Assembly (NCBI RefSeq): GCF_016654015.1
Contig: NZ_JAEPWM010000008.1
Location: 186,001 to 250,000 of the forward strand
DNA length: 64,000 bases
Source of the DNA: Ramlibacter ginsenosidimutans
GTDB lineage: Bacteria > Pseudomonadota > Gammaproteobacteria > Burkholderiales > Burkholderiaceae_C
Reading direction: 5' to 3'
Positions within the stretch are counted from its first letter, which is position 1, and each line of letters opens with the position of its first letter. Of this stretch, positions 24,805 to 34,035 are shown piece after piece. Below the pieces are notes generated by a model. It was not told the origin of the DNA and did not search any database. It saw only the letters and a list, made by a program, of their open reading frames with translations. The position numbers and the translations under genes were made by a program.

Positions 24805-26676
24805 GTGCCGGCCGAACTGCCAGCGAGCCTTGCGCCCGAGCTCGCCACGCTGGTGTCCAAGCCCACGCCCGGCGACTGGATCTACGAGATCAAGTTCGAC
24901 GGCTACCGCATGCTCGCGCGCGTCGGCGGCCCGCGCGAGGTTCGCATCGTCACGCGCCGCGGCAACGACTGGACGCACCGCTTCGCCGCGCTGCGCCGCG
25001 ACCTGATCGCCGCGCGGCTGCCGCCCGGCTGGTACGACGGCGAAATCGTGCTGCTGGACGAGAGCGGCAAGCCCAGCTTCGGCGCGCTGCAGAACGCGAT
25101 CGAAGGCGGCCGCAACGACGCCATCGTGTTCTACCTGTTCGACCTGCCTTACTGCGACGGGCACGACCTGCGCCGCGTGCCGGTGGAAGAACGGCGCGCG
25201 CTGCTGCAATCGCTGCTGCCCGAAAGCGAGCGGCTGCGCTTCAGCCAGGAGATCGGCGGCGACCCCGGCGCGATCCTGCACTCGGCGTGCCAGCTCGGGC
25301 TGGAAGGCGTGATCGGCAAGCGGCGCGGCTCGATCTACGTGCAGCGGCGCTCGGACGACTGGATCAAGCTGAAGTGCACGCAGCGGCAGGAGTTCGTCAT
25401 CGGCGGCTTCACCTGGCCCGACGACACGCGTCCTTCCGGCATCGGCGCGCTGCTGGTGGGCACCGTCGACGAGAAGGGCCGGCTGCAGTACGCAGGCAAG
25501 GTGGGCACGGGCTACACCGGCGAGGTCTCGGCCGCCTTGCGCCAACGGCTGGAGGGCATGGCCCAAAAGCAGCGGCCCTTCGCCGGACCCACGGGGCACG
25601 ACCGGCACGCGACCTGGGTGCGGCCCGAACTGGTGTGCGAGGTCACGTATAACGAGTGGCCGCAGGGCGGCAGCCTGCGGCATGCGTCGTTCAAGGGACT
25701 GCGCGAGGACAAGCCCGCGCCTTCGGTGCAGCGCGAGCACGCGGCACCGCCACCGGCACCCGAGCGGCGCCCGCCCGCCGATGCCACTGTGGCGATGCTG
25801 CGCAAGGTCACCCATGGCGCGCGCGTCATCGACCCGTCGACCGGGCTGACCAAGGCGGACCTGGTGCGCTACTACATCGAGGTCGCGCCCTGGGCGTTGC
25901 CGCACCTGCGAGGCCGCCCCGCGTACATCCGGCGTGCGCCGCTGGGCATCGCCGAGCCCATGGTGTTCCTGCAGCATCCGTCCGGGCTGCGCGGCCTGCG
26001 CGGTACCGACCCCCAGCTGTGGCCGGGACACGATCCCGCAATCGCTTTCGACACGACCGAGGACCTGTTCGCCGCCGCGCAACTGGGCATGATCGAATTG
26101 CACACGTGGAACTCCACCGCGCGGGCGATCCGCCAGCCGGACCGGCTGGTGTTCGACCTCGACCCGGGAGAGGATCTGCCCTGGCAGCAGTTGCAGGAGG
26201 GCGCGCAGCTGCTGCGGGCGCTGCTGCAGGAGCTGGGACTGCGAAGCTGGGTGAAGACCACCGGCGGCAAGGGCCTGCACCTGTTCGTTCCGCTCGCGCC
26301 GGCGCACGGCTACGAGACGGCCAAGGATTTCTCGGAAGCGGTGGTGCAGCACATGGCGCGCACGCTGCCGCAGCGCTTCGTCGCCAAGTCGGGGCCGCGC
26401 AATCGCGTCGGCCGCATCTTCATCGACTACCTGCGCAATGGCTGGGTGCAGTCCACCGCGGAAGCGTTCTCCGCGCGTGCGCGGCCGGGGCTGGGCGTGT
26501 CGATGCCGCTGCGCTGGGAGGAGCTGCCCGAGGTGACTGGCGGCGACCACTGGACCATCGCGAACGCGATCGACCACCTCGCGCGCCTGAAGGCCGATCC
26601 GTGGGCCGGGTATTGGAAGACGCCGCAGAAGATCGACGCCGCAATGAAGAAGCTGGGCTTCGCGCCCAAGGCCTGA
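24805..26676 (+). CDS. ligD: LigD-type ATP-dependent DNA ligase plus polymerase/primase, without phosphoesterase domain
   Basis: A 623-residue non-homologous end-joining enzyme. The ligase domain comes first: adenylated Lys30 in YEIKFDGYR, then DGEIVLLD, LEGVIGKRR and WIKLKC, with an OB fold to about residue 300. The AEP polymerase domain follows from about 335 (DLVRYYIEVAPWALPHLRGRP) with the metal motif FDLDPGEDL and KTTGGKGLHL. The usual N-terminal PE (3'-phosphoesterase) domain is absent. The frame is open upstream only to 24730 and contains no ATG, so the GTG at 24805 is the likely start. No Ku gene is in the window. Confidence 0.9.
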   Translation: MPAELPASLAPELATLVSKPTPGDWIYEIKFDGYRMLARVGGPREVRIVTRRGNDWTHRFAALRRDLIAARLPPGWYDGEIVLLDESGKPSFGALQNAIEGGRNDAIVFYLFDLPYCDGHDLRRVPVEERRALLQSLLPESERLRFSQEIGGDPGAILHSACQLGLEGVIGKRRGSIYVQRRSDDWIKLKCTQRQEFVIGGFTWPDDTRPSGIGALLVGTVDEKGRLQYAGKVGTGYTGEVSAALRQRLEGMAQKQRPFAGPTGHDRHATWVRPELVCEVTYNEWPQGGSLRHASFKGLREDKPAPSVQREHAAPPPAPERRPPADATVAMLRKVTHGARVIDPSTGLTKADLVRYYIEVAPWALPHLRGRPAYIRRAPLGIAEPMVFLQHPSGLRGLRGTDPQLWPGHDPAIAFDTTEDLFAAAQLGMIELHTWNSTARAIRQPDRLVFDLDPGEDLPWQQLQEGAQLLRALLQELGLRSWVKTTGGKGLHLFVPLAPAHGYETAKDFSEAVVQHMARTLPQRFVAKSGPRNRVGRIFIDYLRNGWVQSTAEAFSARARPGLGVSMPLRWEELPEVTGGDHWTIANAIDHLARLKADPWAGYWKTPQKIDAAMKKLGFAPKA

Positions 26677-26685
26677 GCTGCGCGC

Positions 26686-27051
26686 TCAGACCGTCGCGTC
26701 CTGCATGCGGCCGCCCGGCGGCAGTTCGTCCAGCTCGATGTCCAGGCGCGTCGCGCCGTCGAGGGCCAGCGTCGCATCGTCTTTCGCATCCGCAACCGCG
26801 GTGAACTGGCCGTCCAGCCAGAGGAAGCGCAGGTTGCGGCCCAGGTCACGCAAGGCTTGTTCGTCCGAAGAGAAGCCGCCGGCCGACTGCTGGTTGCCAT
26901 CGAGCAGGTAGGACCAGCCGTCGTCTCCGCGCGTAAGCGTGCCGAGGTCGACGATCTTCTGATCGCGGTTGCGCGCGTAGACGCGGCCCTTGGCCGCATA
27001 GAGCGTGAAAGGCTGGGTTGTGGTGGTGCGGGTGTCGTCGTCCTGGGCCAT
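26686..27051 (-). CDS. Hypothetical protein (121 aa)
   Basis: A soluble, acidic, beta-rich protein without signal peptide: FTLYAAKGRVYARNRDQKIVDLGTL, then WSYLLDG, then RLDIELDELPPGGRM. No family is recognised. It is convergent with ligD, with ends 9 bases apart. Codon use is typical of the window. Confidence 0.65.
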   Translation of the reverse strand: MAQDDDTRTTTTQPFTLYAAKGRVYARNRDQKIVDLGTLTRGDDGWSYLLDGNQQSAGGFSSDEQALRDLGRNLRFLWLDGQFTAVADAKDDATLALDGATRLDIELDELPPGGRMQDATV

Positions 27052-27108
27052 GGCCCAATCTCGCGCCGCGCAGCGCGCCCCGATGTAGGACGGCGCCGCC
27101 GCTGCGGC

Positions 27109-28026
27109 TCAGAGGCGCAGGCCCAGCGCCAGCAGTCCCGCCACGACCAGCGCGAGCCCGCCTTGCTCCGCGAGCGCGAGGCGTTCCCGCAGGAAGCGGC
27201 GCGAGACCAGATAGCTGAACACCACCTCCACCATGCCCAGCGTGCGGACGTTCGCCGCGGTCGTGAGGGCGAAGGCCGTGAACCAGCCGATCGACGCGAG
27301 CGCGCCCATCGCGCCGGCGATGCTGGACACGCGCCAGGCGGTGACGGTGGCACGCAGGGCGGCGGGCGCGCGCCACGCGAGCCAGCCCCCCAGCAGCACC
27401 GTCTGCAGCGTCTGCGCGAGCAGCACGCCCCAGGCGCCCGCGAGCCAGGCGGAAGTCTGCGGGATCTGCAGCGCCGCACCGCGGTAGCCGACGGCGGACA
27501 GCGCGAAGCCCGCGCCCGACGCCAGTCCGTACCAGGCCGCGCGCGAGGTCCATGCGCTGCCCTCCAGCGCCGCGCCGCGCGGCGGCAAGGACAGCAGCAC
27601 GACGCCCGAGGTCGCGAGCGCGATCGCCACCAGCGTCGGCGCGGCCGGCAGCTCGCGCAGGAACAGCGATCCGAACAGCGCGACCTGCAACGCGTCGGTC
27701 TTGGAATAGGCGACGCCCACGACGAAGTTGCGCTGCTTCATCGCCGCCAGCAGGAAGGCCGTGGCCGCCAGTTGGCCGAGTGCACCGAGCAGCAGCCAGC
27801 CGGCATACCCTGCGTGGAAGGCGGGCACGGGCGCGGCAGTGGCGGGCAGGCGATGCAGCAGCAGCACCCACGCGGCGGCGAAGGGAATGCCGTAGAGGAA
27901 GCGCGAGAGCGTGGCGCCGAGCGTGCCGGCTTGCGCGACCAGCGAGCGCTGGGCGGCATTGCGCGCCGTCTGGGCCAGCGCGGCCCAGAGGACGATGGGA
28001 ACCCAGATCCAGCCGGCGGGGGTCAA
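27109..28026 (-). CDS. DMT/EamA-superfamily transporter
   Basis: A 305-residue inner-membrane protein with about ten transmembrane helices in two similar halves, as in drug/metabolite transporters. The segments WIWVPIVLWAALAQT, LGQLAATAFLLAAM and VRTLGMVEVVFSYLVSRRFLRE fit EamA halves. The start is TTG at 28026, overlapping the TGA of the upstream gene (TTGA). Its product is therefore translated by coupling. The substrate is unknown. Confidence 0.85.
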   Translation of the reverse strand: MTPAGWIWVPIVLWAALAQTARNAAQRSLVAQAGTLGATLSRFLYGIPFAAAWVLLLHRLPATAAPVPAFHAGYAGWLLLGALGQLAATAFLLAAMKQRNFVVGVAYSKTDALQVALFGSLFLRELPAAPTLVAIALATSGVVLLSLPPRGAALEGSAWTSRAAWYGLASGAGFALSAVGYRGAALQIPQTSAWLAGAWGVLLAQTLQTVLLGGWLAWRAPAALRATVTAWRVSSIAGAMGALASIGWFTAFALTTAANVRTLGMVEVVFSYLVSRRFLRERLALAEQGGLALVVAGLLALGLRL

Positions 28027-28436
28027 CTGGTGCAGCTGCCGCCGGCGGCGCGCGCGAAGGACTGGCCCGCGGCGAGCGCGAGCACGCCCGTACCGGTGAC
28101 GATGCGCAGCTGGTCGCCTTCGGCGAGCAGCTCCATCGTGTGGTCCCGCTGGGCGTCGGTGATCACGCGCGCGCCCTCGACGTGCCCGGTGATCTCACGG
28201 ACGCGCTGCTTGCGCACCAGCCGGCCCTGCACCTTCTGCGCATCCTGGGCGATCTCCAGCGAGAAGCCCTGCAGCAGGCCGACCCCGCACCACAGCCCAC
28301 CCACGGATGCGAAGCCTGCGTGCTGCAGCGCGACCTGCTGGTCCGGCTGCGCGCGGGCTGGCGCGGTGAAGGCGGTGGCTGCCGCGAGCAGCAGGAGGGG
28401 CGTCAGGTGGCGAAAGGGACGAGACTGCGAACGCAT
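28023..28436 (-). CDS. Secreted hypothetical protein (137 aa)
   Basis: A signal peptide covers residues 1-29 (ending ARA). The mature part of about 108 residues contains two cysteines (Cys50 in GGLWCGVG, Cys135 near the end) and a charged beta-rich stretch (VQGRLVRKQRVREITGHVEG). No family is recognised. Its stop overlaps the start of the DMT transporter by 4 bases, so the two form an operon. Confidence 0.7.
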   Translation of the reverse strand: MRSQSRPFRHLTPLLLLAAATAFTAPARAQPDQQVALQHAGFASVGGLWCGVGLLQGFSLEIAQDAQKVQGRLVRKQRVREITGHVEGARVITDAQRDHTMELLAEGDQLRIVTGTGVLALAAGQSFARAAGGSCTS

Positions 28437-28492
28437 GGGGCGAAGATAGCATCCCGCCGGACCGCGATCATCTCGGCGGGGTAAAGCGCGCC

Positions 28493-29179
28493 TCAGCGGT
28501 GGGCCTGGGGGCGGACTATCTTCGCGGGCTGGCGCGCGGGCCGGCGCAGGTACAGCGCATCCGACCACGTCGCCAGCCACTGGGGACGCCAGGCCACCAG
28601 CAGGCTGACGATGGCGCAGCTCCAGGAGGCTTCGCCCAATGCGAGCAGGACGAGGGCGACGCGCTGCAGTTCTGCGTTGGGCGCGGTGAGGCCCAGCGTG
28701 AGCCCGCCGGCGGCGGCGCCACAGGCCGCGAGCGTGGCGAAGGGGATGAGGAACGCGCGACCGAGCATGTACGCGAGCGGCTGCGGCCCGAACGCCTTGC
28801 GAACGCCGTGCCCGAGCACGAGCACGAGCGTCGCCGGCAGCAGCCCCGACCAGAAGGTCATGGCCACCGCCTGCGACAGCGTGCTGCCGTTGGTGATCAC
28901 GGTGCTGAGGCCCGCCAGCGTAATCAGGGGCACGGCGAGCGGCCACCCAAGCAGCAGCGTCACGAGCGGTGCGCCGGACCAATGCAAAGACAAGGGCAGG
29001 GCGGCGAGTCCCGGCCAGGACCACAGCCACGGCAGCACGCCGAGGCAGGCGAGGAAGGGCGTCACCAGCGGCGGGACGCTACCTCCGTGCGCCTGCAACA
29101 GCCGCCACGGACGCACGGACAGGCAGGCTGCCCAGGCGAGCGCCAGCAGGAAGGCCTCGATCGCGGTGGGCATGGCCAT
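28493..29179 (-). CDS. Multi-pass membrane protein, about six TM helices
   Basis: A 228-residue hydrophobic protein. The central ITNGSTLSQAVAMTFWSGLL and GHGVRKAFGPQPLAYMLGRAF look conserved in style. The overall pattern loosely recalls CbiM-like energy-coupling permeases, but I cannot confirm that. The ATG at 29179 (MAMPTAIEAF) starts 8 bases after the stop of the upstream 72-aa gene, so they are probably co-transcribed. Its function is unknown. Confidence 0.65.
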   Translation of the reverse strand: MAMPTAIEAFLLALAWAACLSVRPWRLLQAHGGSVPPLVTPFLACLGVLPWLWSWPGLAALPLSLHWSGAPLVTLLLGWPLAVPLITLAGLSTVITNGSTLSQAVAMTFWSGLLPATLVLVLGHGVRKAFGPQPLAYMLGRAFLIPFATLAACGAAAGGLTLGLTAPNAELQRVALVLLALGEASWSCAIVSLLVAWRPQWLATWSDALYLRRPARQPAKIVRPQAHR

Positions 29180-29187
29180 GGGGTCGC

Positions 29188-29406
29188 TCAGTCCGCGTCG
29201 ACGCGGATCTTGCCTTCGCTGCGATAGCGCTCGAATTCGTCCCGCGGGATGGCGGCCGATCCGGCGTTGCCTTCGCCATCGAGCCAGGAGAGCGTGACAC
29301 TGTCGTCGGCAATCTCGATGTCGACGTCCCCATCGGGCACGGGCATGAGCACGCCGTCTCCTGCGCGGAAGCAGACTTCTCCCCGGATGGTGGCGTGGTG
29401 GGACAT
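29188..29406 (-). CDS. Hypothetical small acidic protein (72 aa)
   Basis: A soluble beta-rich protein: MSHHATIRGEV, VPDGDVDIEIADDSVTLSW, IPRDEFERYRSEGKIRVD. No membrane segment is present and no family is recognised. AGGAGAG lies 6-12 bases before the ATG at 29406. It is the first gene of a unit with the membrane protein at 28493-29179. Confidence 0.65.
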   Translation of the reverse strand: MSHHATIRGEVCFRAGDGVLMPVPDGDVDIEIADDSVTLSWLDGEGNAGSAAIPRDEFERYRSEGKIRVDAD

Positions 29407-29512
29407 GCGCGCTCTCCTGTAGCTGGTCGTGGGGCCAGTGTCCCGGCGTCGCCGGTCGGTGCCGTGTCAGCCGGGAACCCGTGTGCTTGCCGGATGCGCG
29501 CGGGGCGTCACA

Positions 29513-32317
29513 ATGCCGCTCATGAGGAGAGCCTGGAGGGACTTGGGAGCGGTGCTCGCCGTGGCGCTGCTGACGGGCGCATTGCTGGTGTTCGCGTTGC
29601 TGTACCTGCGCGAGGCGGAGTTGCGCAGCGGCGAGGAACTGGCGGATTCGCTTTCGCGCGTGATCTCCGAGCAGACCGCGCGCACGCTGCAGTCCGTGGA
29701 CCAGGCGCTGCAGCTGTCCATCGTGCGGGTGGAGTCCCTGCGCCAGGCCGGCAAGCTCGACGAAACGACGGGCCCCGCGGCCCTGCGCGAGGGGCTGCAG
29801 GACCTGCAGTTGCTGCGGGCGCTGTGGATCGTGGACCGCTCCGGCCGCATCCTGATGGACTCGGACCCCGGCAACGTCGGCAAGGACATGAGCGACCGGC
29901 CCTACGTGCAGGCCTATGTGCGCGCGCCGCAGACGAACTTCTTCATCAGCCCCATCCTGCGCAGCCGCACCACGGGGACCTGGATGATGAGCGTGGCGCG
30001 GCCGATCCGCGATGCGGACGGCAGCGTCCGCGAGGTGATCGCCGGTGCGGTGGAGCCGGCGTATTTCGAGCGCCTGTGGCGCGGCATCGACCTCGGCCCG
30101 AGCGGCGCTGTTGTCCTGTACAGCCGGGACGGGCAGCTGCTCGCGCGCAGTCCCGCCAACGAGGCGATGCTGGGGAAGGACTTTTCCTCGGCGCCGATCT
30201 TCCGCGACTACCTTCCGCGCTCGCCGCACGGCACCTTCATCCGGGAAAGCGACATCGATGGCGTGACGCGCATGGTGGCCTACCGCCAGCTCGAAACGTA
30301 TCCGGACCTGGTGGTCGCGGTCGGGTCGAGCTACGACGAGATGCTGGCGCCGTGGCGGCGCTTCGCCATCCTCACCGCGGCGGTGTGGACCGCCGCGGTG
30401 CTGGTCGCGCTGGCGCTCACGGTGCAGTTGCGACGGCAGGCACGCCGCAGCGAGCAGACGGAAGTGCGCTTCCAGCAACTGGCGCAAGCCATGCCGCAGA
30501 TCGTGTTCGTCGCCGGCGTGACCGGCCGCGTGCAGTTCATCAACCACCGCTGGGTCGAACTGACGGGACTCGACACGCAGGAAGCGCTCGGGACGGGCTG
30601 GCGCCAGCTGGTGCATCCGGCGGACCTGCCGGCGATGATGAAGCGGCTGCGGAAGGCGCTGAGCAGGCAGCGCGAGGTGCAGTTCGAGCACCGCTTGCGC
30701 TACCGGGATGGCAGCTACCGCTGGCAACTGCTGCGCGCGGTGCCGGTGCGCGGCCCCGACGAATCGCTGGTCAGCTGGTTCGGGACTGCCACCGACATCG
30801 ATGCACTGAAGCAGGCCGAGGACCGGCTGCGCGCGCAGGCCGAGCAGCTGTACATGGCGGGCCGGCTTACGCGCATGGGGCACTGGCGCGCCGATCTCGA
30901 GACGGAGCGCGTGTCCCTGTCGGCGGAAGCGGCGAGCCTCATGGAGCTGCCGCCGGATTCGGAGCCCACGCTGCAGGAGTTCTTCGCCACCCTCGCGCCT
31001 GCGTCGGTGGACCAGGCAGTCCACGTGCTGGATGCGTGCGTGCGGCGGGGCGAGCCCTTCGACACCGAGCTGGAGCTCAAGTCGGCCTGCGGACGCCAGG
31101 TGTGGCTGCGTTCCGTCGGCGAGCCCGTGCGCGACGCCACGGGCAAGGTGGTCGGCATCCAGGGCGCGCAGCAGGACATCACGCTGCGCGTGTTGATGAT
31201 GGAGGAGATCCGCCGCCTCAACGCGACGCTGGAGGAACGCATTGCCGAACGGACGGCGCAACTGTCGCGGCAGGACGCGCTGTTCCGCACGCTCGCCGAG
31301 CAGGCGCCGCTGCCGTTCTGGACGGTGGACCCGAAGGGCAACGTCACCTTCCTCAGTCGCGCGTGGTACGAGCTCGCGGGCGGCGCGCCGCCGAAGTGGG
31401 AAGGGGGCGAATGGCTCAGCCTGGTCCATCCCGACGATCAGGATGCCGTGCGCCAGAACTGGCGGCGCAGCGCCGCCGCCGGCGAGCCCTACACCGGCAC
31501 GCGCCGGTTGCGCGCGCGCGACGGCACGTACCACACGACCAGCTATCGCGCGGTGCCGGTGCGCGACGAGCAGGGGCAGGTGCTGCTGTGGGTGGGGACG
31601 GACACCGACATCACCGACTTGATGGCCAACCAGGAAGCGCTGCGCCTGGCCAACCGGCAGCTCGAAGCCTTCTCCTACTCGGTCTCCCACGACCTGCAGT
31701 CACCGCTGCAACGGGTGGGCTCGTACGCGCGCCTGCTGCGCGACGAGCTGGCCCCGGTGCCGGAAGGTCGCGCGCATCACTACCTCGCACGCATCCAGGC
31801 GAACGCCGACGAGATGGCGCAGTTGATCGAAGGCCTGCTCGCACTGGCGCACGTGTCCGAGCTGGAGATCATCCGCACGCCGTTGAACCTGAGCGACATG
31901 GCGACGGAAATCCTGCAGCGCCTGCAGGCCGAGAATGCGCAACGGCAGGTGCAGTGGCGGGTCGATCCGGGGCTCGCCGCCGTCGGCGACGTGCGCCTGG
32001 TGCGCTCGGTGCTGGAGAACCTGATCGGGAATGCGTGGAAATTCAGCGCGCGCTCACCGGTGGCGGACCTGCATGTCGGTGCCAGCAGCGAGCCCGGCGT
32101 GTTCTACGTGCAGGACAACGGCGCCGGCTTCGACATGGCGTATGCGGACCGGCTGTTCGGAACCTTCCAGCGGCTGCACTCGCCCGATGAATTCCCGGGG
32201 ACCGGCATCGGCCTGGCCACGGTGGCGCGCGCGGTATCGCGCCATGGCGGTCGGGTGTGGGCGCGGTCCGCCCCAGCCGAGGGCGCGACGTTCTTCTTCA
32301 CGCTGCCGCAGGCGTGA
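29513..32317 (+). CDS. Sensor histidine kinase: dCache-like sensor, three PAS domains, HisKA/HATPase
   Basis: A 934-residue membrane kinase. TM1 lies at about residues 10-30. An extracellular double-Cache-like sensor (LWIVDRSGRILMDSDPGNVGKD, PYVQAYVRAPQ) leads to TM2 at about 285-310. Three PAS/PAC units follow, roughly 325-450, 455-570 and 600-705. The kinase domain has phospho-accepting His726 in SYSVSHDLQSPL (bacteriophytochrome-like HisKA) and ATPase motifs NLIGNAWKFS, DNGAGFD and TGIGLA. The start is ATG 29513 or 29522; neither has a strong ribosome binding site. It has no regulator next to it, so it is an orphan kinase. Confidence 0.9.
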   Translation: MPLMRRAWRDLGAVLAVALLTGALLVFALLYLREAELRSGEELADSLSRVISEQTARTLQSVDQALQLSIVRVESLRQAGKLDETTGPAALREGLQDLQLLRALWIVDRSGRILMDSDPGNVGKDMSDRPYVQAYVRAPQTNFFISPILRSRTTGTWMMSVARPIRDADGSVREVIAGAVEPAYFERLWRGIDLGPSGAVVLYSRDGQLLARSPANEAMLGKDFSSAPIFRDYLPRSPHGTFIRESDIDGVTRMVAYRQLETYPDLVVAVGSSYDEMLAPWRRFAILTAAVWTAAVLVALALTVQLRRQARRSEQTEVRFQQLAQAMPQIVFVAGVTGRVQFINHRWVELTGLDTQEALGTGWRQLVHPADLPAMMKRLRKALSRQREVQFEHRLRYRDGSYRWQLLRAVPVRGPDESLVSWFGTATDIDALKQAEDRLRAQAEQLYMAGRLTRMGHWRADLETERVSLSAEAASLMELPPDSEPTLQEFFATLAPASVDQAVHVLDACVRRGEPFDTELELKSACGRQVWLRSVGEPVRDATGKVVGIQGAQQDITLRVLMMEEIRRLNATLEERIAERTAQLSRQDALFRTLAEQAPLPFWTVDPKGNVTFLSRAWYELAGGAPPKWEGGEWLSLVHPDDQDAVRQNWRRSAAAGEPYTGTRRLRARDGTYHTTSYRAVPVRDEQGQVLLWVGTDTDITDLMANQEALRLANRQLEAFSYSVSHDLQSPLQRVGSYARLLRDELAPVPEGRAHHYLARIQANADEMAQLIEGLLALAHVSELEIIRTPLNLSDMATEILQRLQAENAQRQVQWRVDPGLAAVGDVRLVRSVLENLIGNAWKFSARSPVADLHVGASSEPGVFYVQDNGAGFDMAYADRLFGTFQRLHSPDEFPGTGIGLATVARAVSRHGGRVWARSAPAEGATFFFTLPQA

Positions 32318-32338
32318 TGCGCGCTGGCGCGCGGCTCG

Positions 32339-33190
32339 CTAGCGGTGCAGGTCGCGCCGGACGGCTTCGAGCGGGGTGAACGCCGAATCGATGGGATGCC
32401 GGCGGGGCTTGCCCGCGGCTTCCTTGCCCAGCATGAGGCGGGTGATCTTGCCCGCGCGCCCCATCAGGAAGCGCAGCATCGAGCGCAGCAGGATGGAGCC
32501 GTTGAACGGGATGTAGGTGAGCATGCCCTGTCCGTGCACGTAGCCGGGGTTGTGCGACAGGTAGAAGCGCGTGTCGCGCCGCGAGCTGTTCATCCAGCGC
32601 TTGCGCTCCTCTTCCGATTCCAGGGTGATCCAGTTCACCTCGCGCACGAGCGGGTTCGCCGGGTCCACGCGCGGGAGGTCGAAGCAGCCGGCGAGCTCCT
32701 CCATGCGCTGTGCGATGTGCGGCGGGATCTCCTTGCGCGTGGCATGCGGCCAGATGACCGGCGCGTAATGCGAGAGGAAGGTGTAGCTGCTCGGGTGCGT
32801 GAGCGCGGCAAAGATGCAGAACTGCCGCCACGGGTGGCTGGCCCAGACGCGCAGCAGCCGCAGCACGGCGTGCACCATCGTGAGGTCGCGGCCGCGGTAG
32901 GCGGGCAGGGTGCCCGCTTCGATGCGGATGACGGTGGAGAGCCGGTTGTCCACGATCAGGCGGAAGGCGTGCAGGGAGGTGTAGCCCACGACCTGCCCGG
33001 CCGAGTTGTGCTTCACGTAGACCCACGTGCGCCACGCATCGCGCTCGACGACGTAGGAACGGAATTCCTCGTAGCTGAGGCCCGTGAAGATCTGCGCATG
33101 CACCGCGAACAACTCGCGCGTGAGTGCCTCGCGCTGCTCGCGGGTGAGCTCGTGCACTGCGTGACAAGTGATGCGGGACAGTGATGTCAT
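32339..33190 (-). CDS. Hypothetical protein with GNAT-like features (283 aa)
   Basis: A soluble 283-residue protein. Residues 40-110 (YVVERDAWRTWVYVKHNSAG, VVGYTSLHAF, VIRIEAGTLPAYRGRDLTMV) resemble the core strands and acetyl-CoA loop of GNAT acyltransferases. No exact subfamily is recognised. The C-terminal half is basic (RAGKITRLMLGKEAAGKPRR). It is convergent with the three-PAS kinase and has its own promoter region upstream. An acyltransferase role is an inference. Confidence 0.6.
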   Translation of the reverse strand: MTSLSRITCHAVHELTREQREALTRELFAVHAQIFTGLSYEEFRSYVVERDAWRTWVYVKHNSAGQVVGYTSLHAFRLIVDNRLSTVIRIEAGTLPAYRGRDLTMVHAVLRLLRVWASHPWRQFCIFAALTHPSSYTFLSHYAPVIWPHATRKEIPPHIAQRMEELAGCFDLPRVDPANPLVREVNWITLESEEERKRWMNSSRRDTRFYLSHNPGYVHGQGMLTYIPFNGSILLRSMLRFLMGRAGKITRLMLGKEAAGKPRRHPIDSAFTPLEAVRRDLHR

Positions 33191-33525
33191 GGGCTAGGGC
33201 TTTTTCTTAGTATGACACGGACTTACAACTCGCAACAGCCCCCTTCATCGTGATGATCAAAGAAGGCTACCCGGCTTGCTTTCCCAGAGGGAGAAGTGGA
33301 GCACGCCGTGCGCTTTTCTGTTTGTAATTTCCTTTGTTAAAGCTGACTTCGCGGTGCTTCCAAGTGAAACAGAAAGTCAGCAAAACGACCGGCCGTCCGC
33401 GATGGCCGGCGCCGCGGTCCACCCTTTGTGACGTTCTTGGCGGCCGGGTCCGTGCAATCTGTCGATCCGCGTGTGCGCCCTTCGTCGTGTTCCCGACGGG
33501 CGTTCCGTCGCGACAAGGAGACTCC
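33191..33525. other. AT-richer divergent intergenic region
   Basis: This 335-base gap lies between a minus-strand gene and a plus-strand gene. Its base composition is clearly less GC-rich around 33200-33240 and 33310-33390 than in the genes, as expected for promoters. No small coding frame was convincing. Confidence 0.5.
33207..33235 (-). promoter_or_regulatory. Candidate promoter for 33190-32339
   Basis: The minus strand reads TTGCGA, then 17 bases, then TACTAA, with CATACT as an overlapping alternative -10. It stands close to the ATG at 33190. The match to the sigma-70 consensus is partial. Confidence 0.3.
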
Positions 33526-33939
33526 ATGGCCATCCTCGACAGCTATCTTTTCTTCCAGGGCCAATGTGCCGAAGCGATGCGCTTCTATGAGCGCACCCTC
33601 GGCGGCAAGCTCGAAGCCCTCATGACCTATGGCCAGGCGCCGCAGCAGCAGTGCCCCGACGGGGCGAAGGACCTCGTGATGCACGCACGCCTCGTGATCG
33701 ACGGCCGCGCACTCATGGCCTCGGACCAGCCGCCCGGCGAGCGCCAGTCCATGGGCGGCTTTGCGCTGTCGCTGCAATACCCCAGCGCCCAGGAAGCGCG
33801 CCGCGTGTTCGATGCGCTGGCGCAGGGCGGCAAGGTGAACATGCCGATGCAGAAGACCTTCTGGGCCGAGAGCTTCGGCATGCTGGTCGACCGCTTCGGC
33901 ACGCCCTGGATGGTGGGCGGTGGCATGCAGCCGACGTAA
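33526..33939 (+). CDS. VOC-superfamily protein (PhnB/glyoxalase-like)
   Basis: A 137-residue protein of the vicinal-oxygen-chelate fold, PhnB-type: LDSYLFFQGQCAEAMRFYERTLGG at the start, VMHARLVIDG, GFALSLQYPSAQEARRVFDAL and a final FGMLVDRFGTPWMVG. Such proteins are often annotated as 3-demethylubiquinone methyltransferase-like, but they usually lack a defined activity. AAGGAG lies 6-7 bases before the ATG. It is monocistronic. Confidence 0.87.
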   Translation: MAILDSYLFFQGQCAEAMRFYERTLGGKLEALMTYGQAPQQQCPDGAKDLVMHARLVIDGRALMASDQPPGERQSMGGFALSLQYPSAQEARRVFDALAQGGKVNMPMQKTFWAESFGMLVDRFGTPWMVGGGMQPT

Positions 33940-34035
33940 GGTCGCTGTGTTGGGTCGCCGCATCGGCGACTCGTTCCGGGCGGGCGCACGGCCCGGCTCC
34001 TCCTTAACATTCGTGCAAACGGATGGAGAGATGCC

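Noticed and set aside
24406..26577. A 723-codon minus-strand open frame opposite ligD
   Set aside because: The plus strand encodes a clear LigD with catalytic motifs. The antisense frame has low-complexity composition with no recognisable domain. Such frames arise from high GC3.
28493..31690. A 1065-codon minus-strand frame spanning the three-PAS kinase
   Set aside because: Only its last 228 codons (membrane protein, 28493-29179) look real. The rest is antisense to a kinase with clear PAS and HATPase motifs.
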